Shown: positions 17,664 through 26,061 of the stretch, in pieces
Layout of the letters: every line of letters begins with the position of its first letter
How positions within the stretch are numbered: the stretch's first letter is position 1
Assembly (NCBI GenBank): GCA_963840665.1
Contig: CAWIZO010000005.1
Span: 372,001 to 436,000, forward strand
Length of the DNA stretch: 64,000 bases
Origin: DATFTE01 sp963840665
GTDB taxonomy: Bacteria; Acidobacteriota; Terriglobia; Terriglobales; Acidobacteriaceae
Reading direction: 5' to 3'
The notes under the pieces: generated by a model
The model's database searches: none
Seen by the model: the letters and a program-made list of their open reading frames with translations, nothing else
What the model was told of the DNA's origin: nothing
Program-made: the position numbers and the translations under genes

Positions 17664-18365
17664 TTACTTTGAAAACGCGGAAACGATGAGGTAAGTCGCC
17701 TCTGACAGGGCAACCGTGATGAGGAAAGCTTCGCGCCAGCGCGAGCGCGCCAGGCGTCCTTGAATGCGCGTCGCCTGCACATGCGCGGGTTCAGCTTCGG
17801 GCCGGTGATACTCCAACGGATTGGGGATCGCCCGCGCGACCACCGAAATATTCGGCGTCAGCTTCGGCTTATCGGGAAGAAAAACTTTGGGCGTGCTGAT
17901 CACCGACGACCAGCGCACCAGTTGCAGATTACTCGCTTCCAGGCTCGCATTCATCGGCTTCGCCGTCAATTGCAACGCGGGCTGGCGCTCCGGCGCGACT
18001 GCATCCGCGAGGTTTCGCAGCAGCGAAGTCCACCAAGGATGGCTCATTTGATCGCTGACCAGCTCGCCCACATCGATGGGCTGCGACTCGAGTTCGAGCG
18101 GCGGCAGAACTTCCGGACTGATCACATTCCCCAGGTTCGTGAACACGGTGCGATACCAGGGAAGACTGACCATGTCCCCCAGCAACATGCCGACATTCAT
18201 GGGACGAGATGTCAATTCGAGGGGCGGAAGCTTTTCAGGAAACAGCGTGTCGCGCAGATTCAAATACAACGACTTCCGCAGCGGACGCGTGACGCTATCG
18301 GGGAGCAGCAAGTCAAGCTGGTGCCCTGATGCCTGCCCAGATTGTGGATACGCTGTGTCCGCCAT
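17664..18365 (-). CDS. hypothetical protein with three internal repeats and a C-terminal membrane helix
   Basis: A 233-residue protein (start taken as ATG 18365, MADTAYPQSG, with a weak GAGG upstream; the ORF extends to 18422). It holds three units of about 42 residues, each reading roughly PWY/WxxLxxNLxDxxxPExLPPLEL followed by SxPxxVGxLLxD. A basic stretch (RIQGRLARSRWREAF) precedes a C-terminal hydrophobic helix (LITVALSEATYLIVSAF), so it is probably a tail-anchored membrane protein with the repeats in the cytoplasm. No known family recognised. It resembles acidobacterial proteins placed beside TonB-like energy systems, but that is not demonstrable here. Confidence 0.6.
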   Translation of the reverse strand: MADTAYPQSGQASGHQLDLLLPDSVTRPLRKSLYLNLRDTLFPEKLPPLELTSRPMNVGMLLGDMVSLPWYRTVFTNLGNVISPEVLPPLELESQPIDVGELVSDQMSHPWWTSLLRNLADAVAPERQPALQLTAKPMNASLEASNLQLVRWSSVISTPKVFLPDKPKLTPNISVVARAIPNPLEYHRPEAEPAHVQATRIQGRLARSRWREAFLITVALSEATYLIVSAFSK

Positions 18366-18464
18366 GGCCTCATGTAAGAGTACCAGACTTCGCGCGGGAA
18401 ATTGGCGCAAGGCTGCCAACACCTCGCGCGTGTATCGCTCAAGTCACTGACCAAGAAGCAGTTG

Positions 18465-18860
18465 TTATGTCGCCGCGCCAGCCAGTTCTTTCGCCTTTAG
18501 CGACGCCAGGTAGCGGTCACGGTGGTCGAGAATTTCGGCCTTCATCGTGGCAAGATCCCTTCGCTGTAACCTCGCCACCGGCCGCCCTTCCACAAAATGC
18601 GAGCGAACAATTTCGACGATGTGCTCCGGCTTCAACCCGGAATACCAGATTCCGTCGGGATACGTGATCATATCCGGCCCGTTGTCACAGAGCCCTAGAC
18701 ATCCGCAGGAAGTAACCTGCACATGATTGAACAGACCTTGCTTCTGCAGTTCGCTTTGCAGGACTTCGAGCAGTTTCGCGGATCCTCCCGCCGAGCAACA
18801 GGGCGTGCCCTCGGGCTTCTGTTGTGTGCAAACGAAGACGTGATAGCGGAACGGTTCCAT
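18465..18860 (-). CDS. (2Fe-2S) thioredoxin-like ferredoxin
   Basis: A 131-residue single-domain ferredoxin of the thioredoxin-fold type related to the NuoE C-terminal domain. Start ATG 18860 (MEPFRYHVFVCTQQ) has GGGGAGG six bases upstream, better than the longer start at 18887. The four cluster cysteines are in VFVCTQQ plus TPCC, and in TSCGCLGLCDNGPD. After the fold comes a charged helix (HFVEGRPVARLQRR). Such proteins carry electrons in the cytoplasm, partner unknown. It diverges from the DJ-1/PfpI gene. Confidence 0.88.
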   Translation of the reverse strand: MEPFRYHVFVCTQQKPEGTPCCSAGGSAKLLEVLQSELQKQGLFNHVQVTSCGCLGLCDNGPDMITYPDGIWYSGLKPEHIVEIVRSHFVEGRPVARLQRRDLATMKAEILDHRDRYLASLKAKELAGAAT

Positions 18861-18988
18861 GGCAGGCCTCCCCGGTCCCATCTTCAAGAAATTGAGGATG
18901 AAGCGAAATGAAGAGGATCACCATCCGCTGTGACATTGCCCCGTGCACATTTACTGCCAGCGTTGCATCATAGGAGACGGAGAATTCT

Positions 18989-19546
18989 ATGCGCACAGCC
19001 AAACCCGCGATTCTGATCTTTATCGAAGATGGCTACGAAGATATGGAGCTGATGTATCCGAAATATCGCCTCGAAGAAGCAGGCTTCAGGGTAGTGATCG
19101 CAGGGCCGAAGGCGGGACAGATTTATTCCGGAAAGCACGGTTACCCCTGCGCCAGCGATGCGGCGATTTCCGATATGAACGAGTCAGACTTTGTCGGAGT
19201 GATTTGCCCCGGCGGCTTTGCCCCAGACAAGCTGCGGCGCGAAAAGAAGGTCAAAGACCTGGTCTCCGAGTTTTCCCATTCTGGGAAATTGGTGGCTGCC
19301 ATCTGTCACGGCGGCTGGATTCCCATCTCCTCGGGGGTCTATCGCGGCGTGCGCGTCACCGGCAGCCTGGGCATCAAAGACGATTTAGTCAACGCTGGCG
19401 CGGTCTTCGAAGACTCTGCGGCCGTGATCGATCGCCACTTCGTCAGCAGCCGAAAGCCAGACGATCTGCCCGCATTTATGAGCGCGGTTCTCAAAGTGCT
19501 CGAGAGTCAATTGAAGAACGTCGAAGAACTCGCGACCAGTCACTGA
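18989..19546 (+). CDS. DJ-1/PfpI family protein
   Basis: A 185-residue class I glutamine-amidotransferase-like protein of the PfpI group, which includes intracellular proteases, glyoxalase III and deglycase-like stress proteins. Catalytic Cys106 lies in AAICHGGW with His107 next to it, and Glu17 (GYEDMEL) matches the PfpI acid. The family landmarks VICPGGFAPDKLR and ITGSLGIKDDL-like VTGSLGIKDDLVNAGA are present. Start ATG 18989 follows GGAGACGGAG. Cytoplasmic. Exact activity cannot be assigned. Confidence 0.92.
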   Translation: MRTAKPAILIFIEDGYEDMELMYPKYRLEEAGFRVVIAGPKAGQIYSGKHGYPCASDAAISDMNESDFVGVICPGGFAPDKLRREKKVKDLVSEFSHSGKLVAAICHGGWIPISSGVYRGVRVTGSLGIKDDLVNAGAVFEDSAAVIDRHFVSSRKPDDLPAFMSAVLKVLESQLKNVEELATSH

Positions 19547-19622
19547 AGTGGGGTTGTCATCGCTCGACCTCCGCTGGTACACTGCGCCCAAGTAGTGGGG
19601 ATTTCCTCCGGACGGAGTACCA

Positions 19623-20216
19623 GTGGGCCAGAATTCTGCACGACAGTCTTTTCCTGTCTCAAACACTTTGGACCCGGATACCAAGGGCCGCTATTTGGGG
19701 CTATTAGGTCTGGCCGCCCTATCGGTTTGGATCATCGTCAGCATCTCCACCAACATCTATTTTTCCATCGTTAGCCAGCATTGGCCGACGGCGACGGCCC
19801 GCGTCACGTCATCAGGCGTCTACACGCATGGAAAAGGTGTCGGAGTCTCATGGAATCCCGTCGTGGAGTACGAGTACGAGGTCGGTGGCGCGATTCATCA
19901 TTCGTCGAAGATCCGCTACCTGATGCGCGCATTCTACGACTCTGATGAAGCCAATGATGTGCAGAGTGTTTATCCTGCGGGACGAACGGTTAGTGTTTCT
20001 TACGATCCTCAGGATCCGGAACGTAGTGTTCTCGAACCAGGCCTGCCGCCTGGCATGTGGACGCAAGCGCTGATTCCACTCTTCTTCTGTGGCCTGTGCG
20101 GTTACATCTTCTTCGAGATCACGCATCCGGAGCGCAGGCTTCTTCTGCGATCGAATCCCGTCGAGGGTGATTACGAGGGTAAAAGCAAGGGCGACGACGA
20201 AGCAGAGATGGCCTGA
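19623..20216 (+). CDS. DUF3592 family membrane protein
   Basis: A 197-residue protein with two membrane helices (LLGLAALSVWIIVSIS near residue 30 and ALIPLFFCGLCGYIFFEI near 150) flanking a beta-rich extracytoplasmic loop. The loop has the DUF3592 pattern: WPTATARVTSSGV, WNPVVEYEYEVGG, YPAGRTVSVSYDPQDPERS. GTG 19623 is used, with GGAG six bases upstream. Function of the family is unknown. It follows the DJ-1 gene by 76 bp. Confidence 0.85.
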   Translation: MGQNSARQSFPVSNTLDPDTKGRYLGLLGLAALSVWIIVSISTNIYFSIVSQHWPTATARVTSSGVYTHGKGVGVSWNPVVEYEYEVGGAIHHSSKIRYLMRAFYDSDEANDVQSVYPAGRTVSVSYDPQDPERSVLEPGLPPGMWTQALIPLFFCGLCGYIFFEITHPERRLLLRSNPVEGDYEGKSKGDDEAEMA

Positions 20217-20274
20217 GCAATGCCTTAACCGCGAAGCAAAATCCTGGATTCAATTAGCGCCGGCGGTGCCGTTT

Positions 20275-20309
20275 CCCACCTTTGTCGCAAAAGACGCGAC
20301 AAAGATGGG
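20275..20309. repeat. intergenic hairpin, CCCACCTTTGTCGC type
   Basis: CTTTGTCGC and GCGACAAAG form a nine-base stem inside outer CCCAC/TGGG arms. It resembles the CCCACCTTTCG hairpins at 33.8, 35.0 and 35.9 kb, so it is probably a diverged member of the same dispersed family. Confidence 0.5.
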
Positions 20310-20371
20310 GACCCTCCTTCGTGGTTGAGCCGGCAAAAAACCTTCGCTTTTGAAAACAAGATACCCGCACA

Positions 20372-20397
20372 CTGGCGTTGCCCAAAGGCAGCGCCAG
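20372..20397. repeat. inverted repeat between convergent genes
   Basis: CTGGCGTTGCC and GGCAGCGCCAG pair over 11 positions with one mismatch and a four-base loop. It lies between the convergent DUF3592 and glpF genes. There is no adjacent T tract, so it is not called a terminator. Confidence 0.45.
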
Positions 20398-20448
20398 CGT
20401 ACGGATCGACACTACTGGACCAAGGCAGGTTCGCCCCAATCCATCGCT

Positions 20449-21177
20449 CTAGTAGTGGGCGAACTTCGTGATCGCCGCACCAATGCTTCCGCCAATGAGA
20501 GGGGCAATCACTGGGACCAATGCATAGCCCCAGTCGGAGTTGCCCTTCCCGGCAATCGGCAGAATGAAATGAGCCACGCGCGGACCAAGGTCGCGTGCGG
20601 GGTTCATTGCGTATCCAGTCGGGCCGCCCAGACAGAGTCCAAGCACCCAAACCAGCATGCCCCAGAGATAGGGGCCATAGCCAGCCATCAGGCCGGTCGT
20701 CGAGACAGCGGTCGAACCGAAAGCAAAGCCGACGGTCACAAGCGTGGCAGTCGCGATGATCTCAGTCAGGCCGTTCGCGGGGAGATTGCGAATCGCCGGT
20801 CCGGTGCAGAAGATTCCCAGTTTCGCGCCTTGATCAGGAGTCTGACTCCAGTGCGGCAGATAGGTAAGCCACACCAGCGTTGCTCCGACAAAGGCTCCCA
20901 GGAATTGCATTGCCCAGAAGGGTACGACGTTCGTCCAGTTGTTTGAGAGAAGGGCCACGGCCAATGTAACTGCGGGATTGATGTGAGCGCCCGGGCTTCC
21001 GCACGCGATCGCGGTAAAGATTCCGGCGGTCACAGCCAGTCCCCACCCTGTCGTGATGACGATCCAGCCTGATCCTTCTCCCTTGGACTTCTTGAGAAGA
21101 ACGTTGGCTACCACGCCATCGCCTAACAGGATCAACACCATGGTCCCCATGAATTCACCAAATAATGGTCCATGCAT
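20449..21177 (-). CDS. glpF: glycerol facilitator (aquaglyceroporin, MIP family)
   Basis: A 242-residue inner-membrane channel for glycerol uptake. The two NPA boxes are at residues 67-69 (AHINPAVTLAVA) and 192-194 (YAMNPARDLGPR); the Asp right after the second box (NPARD) is the mark of glycerol-conducting members rather than water-only aquaporins. Six helices are visible. ATG 21177 is preceded by AAGGAG at a good distance. It is the last gene of the porin-glpD-glpK-glpF cluster and starts 18 bp after the restored glpK stop. Confidence 0.95.
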   Translation of the reverse strand: MHGPLFGEFMGTMVLILLGDGVVANVLLKKSKGEGSGWIVITTGWGLAVTAGIFTAIACGSPGAHINPAVTLAVALLSNNWTNVVPFWAMQFLGAFVGATLVWLTYLPHWSQTPDQGAKLGIFCTGPAIRNLPANGLTEIIATATLVTVGFAFGSTAVSTTGLMAGYGPYLWGMLVWVLGLCLGGPTGYAMNPARDLGPRVAHFILPIAGKGNSDWGYALVPVIAPLIGGSIGAAITKFAHY

Positions 21178-21195
21178 AAGTCCAGCTCCTTGCGG

Positions 21196-22753
21196 TTAGT
21201 TTGCAGCGCCTACGAGTTCTTTCTCGTGCTCTTCGGCTTTCTTGTCGGCTGCTTCCTCAATCCAATCGAAGCTCTTGGTCACAGCCTTCTTCCACAGCCG
21301 ATACATTTCGTTGCGCTTCTTGTTCTTCCATGTTCGGCTTCCAGGTCTTGTCGACCGACCAGTTCGCGCACAGATCGTTCAGGTCTTTGAAGAAGCCCAC
21401 TGCCAGACCCGCCGCGTAAGCCGCGCCGAGAGCAGTAGTTTCTTTAATGACCGGACGAACAACCGGCTTCGCGAGGATGTCGGACTGGAACTGCATGACC
21501 AGATCGTTCTCGATCATGCCGCCATCGGTGCGCAGCACATCGAGTTCGATCTTCGAGTCCTTCTCCATGGCTTCCACCACTTCGCGGGTCTGGAATGCGG
21601 TTGCTTCCAGAACTGCACGCGCGATATGGCCCTTGTTGGCGTACCGAGTCAGGCCGGCGATCACTCCGCGGGCATTCGCTTTCCAGTAAGGTGCGAACAA
21701 TCCCGAGAATGCTGGGACGAAATACACGCCGCCGTTATCTTCGACTGTCGCGGCCAGGGCCTCGATGTCGGAGCTCTTCTTGATCATCCCCAGGTTGTCG
21801 CGCAGCCATTGCACCAGTGCGCCGGTGATGGCGACGCTGCCTTCCAGGGCATAGTGAGCAGGCTGTTTGCCCAGCTTGTAGGCAACCGTCGTCAGCAGTC
21901 CGAAATGCGACTGGATGGCGTGTGGGCCTGTGTTCAGCAGCAGGAAGCATCCCGTGCCGTAGGTGTTCTTCGCCTGCCCGGGTTTGAAGCAGGTCTGGCC
22001 AACCAAGGCTGCCTGTTGGTCGCCCAGGTCGCCGGCGATCGGAACGCCCGTGATCGTGCCGACTTTCACGTTTCCGTAAACCTCGCTGCTCGAGCAGATC
22101 TTCGGCAGCATGGCTTCCGGAATGTTAAACGTCTTCAGGATGTCCTTATCCCAGACCAGAGTCTCCAGGTTCATCAACTGAGTGCGGCTTGCATTGGTCA
22201 CGTCGGTGACGTGGAGGCCACCATTCACGCCGCCGGTCAGCTGCCAGATCAGGAACGTATCAATGTTCCCGAAGATGACATCGCCGGCCTCGGCCAGCTT
22301 ACGAACGCCCGTAATGTTCTCAAGGACCCAGCGGATCTTGAGACCGCTGAAATAGGTTGCGAGCGGCAGACCAGTCTTTACGCGGAAGCGATCTTGCCCG
22401 CCGTCCTTCGAGAATTTCGCCACATCGTCGGCCACGCGCGTGTCTTGCCAGACCAGCGCGTTGTAAACCGGCTTGCCGGTCTTGCGATTCCACACCACCG
22501 TGGTCTCGCGTTGATTGGTGATGCCCACCGCCGCCAGATTCTTCGCGGTGAGATTCTTGGCCTTCATTGCCTCGCTGATCACTTCCTGCGTGCGCTGCCA
22601 GATCTCTTCGGGGTTGTGCTCGACCCAGCCTGGTTTGGGATAAATCTGTTGGTGCTCTTTTTGAGCAGTGGTGATGATCTTTCCTGTCTTATCGAACACC
22701 ATGAAGCGGGTGCTCGTAGTCCCCTGATCAATTGCTCCAATGTATTCCGCCAT
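21196..22753 (-). CDS. glpK: glycerol kinase, frameshifted near the C-terminus as read
   Basis: Phosphorylates glycerol to sn-glycerol-3-phosphate. ATG 22753 (MAEYIGAIDQGTTSTRFMVF) has GGAGTCGGAGG upstream; the ORF start at 22852 is too long. FGGY-kinase motifs: DQGTTSTR, GWVEHNPEEIW, VGITNQRETTVVW, TYGTGCF and GGMIENDLVMQFQSD. As read, the frame ends at 21257 after MEEQEAQRN. Removing one base near 21322 lets it continue as KKRNEMYRLWKKAVTKSFDW and end at 21196, the usual GlpK C-terminus, for 518 residues. The indel is probably a sequence error; most of the enzyme is intact either way. Confidence 0.95.
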
Positions 22754-22817
22754 GATCCTCCGACTCCTTTCGTTTCGTTTTGCCATTGTTATGTAAGAAA
22801 ACTGTTCTGGAAATCTG

Positions 22818-24476
22818 CTACGCCGCCGCGTGCTCGGGCACAAGTCCCGCAATCTCCATAAGGTGATGGATCTTGTTCACGTACTCTTCTACCGCTCGTT
22901 GTTTCTGCGCTGGCGACCATCCCAGCTCCCGTGCCAGATGAGCGCCAACTACCGGCGCCGCGGTCACGGCAATGCTCCAACCGTAGAGTTGCAGGCCAAT
23001 GCGCCGCGCGAGGATGTCCTCGATCGACATGGCCATTTCATTGCGAATGCCGTAGACGATCTCCGCTTGAATCGGAGGCTGGCCTTCGACAATCGGATTC
23101 TCCAGCCGAGGATCCTCGGCAATCAGGTCCAGGACCTTCACTGCATTCGTCCCAAACTTCTGGGACAGATGCTTGGCTGTGTTGCGCGAGATTCGATACC
23201 GGGATTCCAAAGTCTCCCAATAATCAGCATTCCATCCCGCAGCCCCTTTGAGCTGGTGATCGGCGGTACGGCAGCCGCCCACCGAGGTGTTCATTGATCG
23301 TTGGACGGTGTCGATGGCGTCCTCGGCCATGGCGCGATAGGTTGTCCATTTGCCGCCGAGCACGCTCACCAATCCGCTCGCTTCGTCCAGTTCCACTTCG
23401 TGATCGCGAATCAGTTTCTTGGTATTGAGAGCGTCCTTGGAGCGAACCAGCGGACGCACTCCTGCAAAGCCGCTAACCATCTGATCCACGCTAAGCGGGT
23501 GGATCAGATACCGGTTCAAATGCTTCACCAGATATTCCACTTCCGACTTCAGAACGACCATCTCGTCGCCCTGCTGAGCCTCATCGTCGGTCGTGCCGAC
23601 GAGCAGCCTGCCAAGCCATGGAATGGCAAAAATCACGCGCCCGTCATCGGTCTTCGGAATCAGCAACGCGTCGTGACTGCCAATTGCGTCCACCGGAAAC
23701 AGAACGTGGACCCCCTTGCTCAGCCGTAGCCGCGGTTCGATTCCCGGATGCGCCATATCTCGGATCGAATCCGAAAATGGCCCAGTGGCATTGAGGAACA
23801 CCTTGGCCTTAATGGTGAACGTCGTCTGCGTTTGCCGATCCTCCACCACGGCTTCCGTCAGCCGCCCAGCGGAGTCTTTCTTCAGTTCGGTCACACGCGT
23901 AAAGTTCACCGCTTGTCCACCCGCCTCGCTAAACGTCTCGAGCAGAGTGATGTCGTACCTGGCATCGTCGAATTGCCCGTCGGCATAAGCTACGGTTCCC
24001 GCCAGACCTGCGGTGTTCAGCATGGGCATCCGCCGCACGGACTCTTCCACCGTCAGGTGACGGCTGGGAAACAACATCCCGCTCCCGGAAATCCAGTCAT
24101 ACAACTTCATGCCAATCTGGAAGTACAGAATTTCCGACTGGCTGTAGCACGGGACTAGAAGTTCCAGAGGATGAGCCAGAAACGGCGCGTTTTGCAATGC
24201 GATCTTACGCTCGTGCAGGGCGCGTTTCACTACCCGGTACTGGCCAGCGTCAAGATCGGCGACGGCCTGTTGCAGGTAGCGAACACCGCCATGCACCAGC
24301 TTGGTGGAACTGCTGGAAGTGGCGGAGGCGAAATCTCCGCTTTCCACCAGGACCGTATTCAGGCCGCGCAGTTGCGCATCCAATGCGCAGCCTGTCCCGG
24401 TTGCCCCTCCGCCAATGATGCATAGGTCGAATTGCCTGCCTTCTACTTGTTTCAGTGCATCGGAGCGGCTTTTCAT
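22818..24476 (-). CDS. glpD: glycerol-3-phosphate dehydrogenase, FAD-dependent
   Basis: Oxidises glycerol-3-phosphate to dihydroxyacetone phosphate and feeds electrons to quinone at the membrane. ATG 24476 (MKSRSDALKQVEG) has GAAGGAGAT just upstream; the ORF reaches 24542. FAD-binding CIIGGGATGTGCALDA is near residue 20, followed by SSSTKLVHGGVRYLQQ, KGVHVLFPVDAIGSHDAL, and SVLGGKWTTYRAMAEDA. Length of 552 residues is standard. The C-terminal helical domain (LARELGWSPAQKQRAVEEY) is present. It starts 28 bp after the porin stop, which implies one transcript. Confidence 0.95.
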   Translation of the reverse strand: MKSRSDALKQVEGRQFDLCIIGGGATGTGCALDAQLRGLNTVLVESGDFASATSSSSTKLVHGGVRYLQQAVADLDAGQYRVVKRALHERKIALQNAPFLAHPLELLVPCYSQSEILYFQIGMKLYDWISGSGMLFPSRHLTVEESVRRMPMLNTAGLAGTVAYADGQFDDARYDITLLETFSEAGGQAVNFTRVTELKKDSAGRLTEAVVEDRQTQTTFTIKAKVFLNATGPFSDSIRDMAHPGIEPRLRLSKGVHVLFPVDAIGSHDALLIPKTDDGRVIFAIPWLGRLLVGTTDDEAQQGDEMVVLKSEVEYLVKHLNRYLIHPLSVDQMVSGFAGVRPLVRSKDALNTKKLIRDHEVELDEASGLVSVLGGKWTTYRAMAEDAIDTVQRSMNTSVGGCRTADHQLKGAAGWNADYWETLESRYRISRNTAKHLSQKFGTNAVKVLDLIAEDPRLENPIVEGQPPIQAEIVYGIRNEMAMSIEDILARRIGLQLYGWSIAVTAAPVVGAHLARELGWSPAQKQRAVEEYVNKIHHLMEIAGLVPEHAAA

Positions 24477-24504
24477 ATCTCCTTCTCCAATCCTGTTTAA
24501 CTGC

Positions 24505-25800
24505 TTAGAATGTGACTTTGGTACGGAAGCCGGCAACCACACCGGTACCGTTATGCGTGTTCGCGCCCAGATCGGAATAGATCTGAACCACCGGTTGCCA
24601 CATCAGCCAGGGCGTAATCTGGGCCATATAGTTGATCTCGAACGCTTTCTCTGAGCCGTACGCCGGTCCGCCCAGCAACGTAGAGACGTTGCTGAAGTTG
24701 TCACTGACTTGGCTCACTACGAAACCGAACGCCACGGCATCCTTGCCGCGTTTCGGAATCAGTCCGTTGTAAATGAACCCGCCAGTTACCTGCCGGTCGA
24801 TCTCGTTAACGGCTGAGGGAGCAAAGTCCACGCCGAGGTGAACATCCAGACCCTTGTTTGATCCAGCTTCTGGCCGGAAGATCGCCTGGTTGCCCATGAA
24901 ATACACCAGGTAATTTTTCTTCTCGTACAACCCGGTAAGTGGATTCAGGAACGGTCCGCCGTTAAAGCTGGAACCCACTTTGTACAGGCCGGGATAATAC
25001 TTCTCTTTGGGATTCTTTCCGCCAGGTTGATCGACGAGGAAGCCTACTTCATCAAGCAGTACCGCATTGTTCTTCGCGGTAAAGCCGAATCCGTTAGTGT
25101 CGTCGCCATAGGGATTGTGATTTCCGGACATGCCCGCAAATCGGAAGTAGAATTGTTTAATGGGGGCAATCTTGATTTCGGCCGCCGGTCCCGACGCCGG
25201 ATCAAACGACTCGTAGTTTGTAAACAGGTTGCCGAAGGCGTAGTCCAGCGGCTCCATCAGATAATTGCCGCCGTAGTTCTGCACACCGTAGAAATCCATA
25301 CCGGCAAACTGCCCCGCGCGGATCGTCAGCTTGTCACCGAACAGGGATTGCTGCAACCAGAAAGAGTCCAGGCGAGTCGTATGCGCACTCACCAGGCCGC
25401 TGGGATTTGCAATGCTTCCCAGATAGTTTCCGCCAAGGTTGGTGCCGCCTTGCCACAAACCGGTGACGTGGAAGGACAGGCCCTTCGCGCCGATCAGCTT
25501 GTTAAAGTCGATGTCCATCGTGCCGCGAAAACGGTTCCATCCGCTCTCCTTCTCCACGCCGCCCTTCGGGTTGGCGAGAAGATCACCGACATAGAAGAAA
25601 TCAAACTTCACACCTTTTTGCTCTTCCAGTCGTGTGCGGACTCCGCCCCAGTCGCCCAAGAGATATTTCTCGGTCGCGATGTTGTAGGTTGTTGGTTGCT
25701 GCGTCGGTTTCGAGTCCTGCGCCAGAGCTAGAGTTGACACGCAGCACAGCGCAATCAGAACAAACAGCAGAATCTTATAAAACCGTGGAGATGTCTCCAT
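24505..25800 (-). CDS. OprB-like carbohydrate-selective porin
   Basis: A 431-residue outer-membrane porin. ATG 25800 (METSPRFYKILLFVLIALC) has AAAGGAG six bases upstream and starts a signal peptide ending LALAQ. The mature part opens with YLLGDWGGVRTRLEEQKGV, the OprB signature, and continues as a 16-stranded barrel with FRGTMDIDFNKLIG, LWLQQ-type FWLQQSLFGDKLTIRAGQ and AFEINYMAQITPWLMWQPVVQ. The last residue is Phe, as in most outer-membrane barrels. As first gene of a glycerol operon it is likely the outer-membrane route for glycerol or its phosphodiesters. OprB members normally carry glucose; the substrate here is inferred from context. Confidence 0.88.
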   Translation of the reverse strand: METSPRFYKILLFVLIALCCVSTLALAQDSKPTQQPTTYNIATEKYLLGDWGGVRTRLEEQKGVKFDFFYVGDLLANPKGGVEKESGWNRFRGTMDIDFNKLIGAKGLSFHVTGLWQGGTNLGGNYLGSIANPSGLVSAHTTRLDSFWLQQSLFGDKLTIRAGQFAGMDFYGVQNYGGNYLMEPLDYAFGNLFTNYESFDPASGPAAEIKIAPIKQFYFRFAGMSGNHNPYGDDTNGFGFTAKNNAVLLDEVGFLVDQPGGKNPKEKYYPGLYKVGSSFNGGPFLNPLTGLYEKKNYLVYFMGNQAIFRPEAGSNKGLDVHLGVDFAPSAVNEIDRQVTGGFIYNGLIPKRGKDAVAFGFVVSQVSDNFSNVSTLLGGPAYGSEKAFEINYMAQITPWLMWQPVVQIYSDLGANTHNGTGVVAGFRTKVTF

Positions 25801-26061
25801 AACTTCTCCTTTAGGAATCACGTAGGCGTTCGGATTTTTCGATCTCATGATTTGTGGCAAAAAAGGAAACCGCCCAAGAGATAGCCCGGCACGCGACTAC
25901 ATTGCGACTGGACCGAATATCCTGGGCGGTGTCTCTGAACTCTCTACCGCCACCGATGGCACTCTAGTCTGTCTACTAGCGTGCGTCTGTGATTGCGGTC
26001 ACGGAAGGACGTGCCCACCTCACGAGGTAAATCCAGGTTTCAGGAATGGAGAGCTGGCGGA
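25801..26061 (-). promoter_or_regulatory. GlpP-responsive leader region of the glycerol operon (predicted)
   Basis: The 261 bases between glpP and the porin hold the intrinsic terminator above and a competing helix: GGCGGT (25951-25946) can pair with ACCGCC (25930-25925), the 5' arm of the terminator. The two structures are mutually exclusive, as expected of an antitermination switch. GlpP in Bacillus acts this way on the glpD leader in response to glycerol-3-phosphate. No clear promoter hexamers were found, so it is not known whether transcription starts here or before glpP. Confidence 0.5.
25859..25930 (-). terminator. leader terminator upstream of the glycerol operon
   Basis: On the transcribed strand ACCGCCCAGGA (25930-25920) pairs with TCTTGGGCGGT (25879-25869), eleven base pairs with one G-U, loop about 40 bases, followed by TTCC and six Ts (25864-25859). 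It lies 59 bases before the porin ATG, after glpP, so it is in the operon leader rather than at its end. It may also end the glpP transcript. Confidence 0.6.

Noticed and set aside
21242..22861. 539-codon ORF on the plus strand
   Set aside because: It is antisense to glpK, whose motifs are clear on the minus strand; no ribosome site and no family resemblance.
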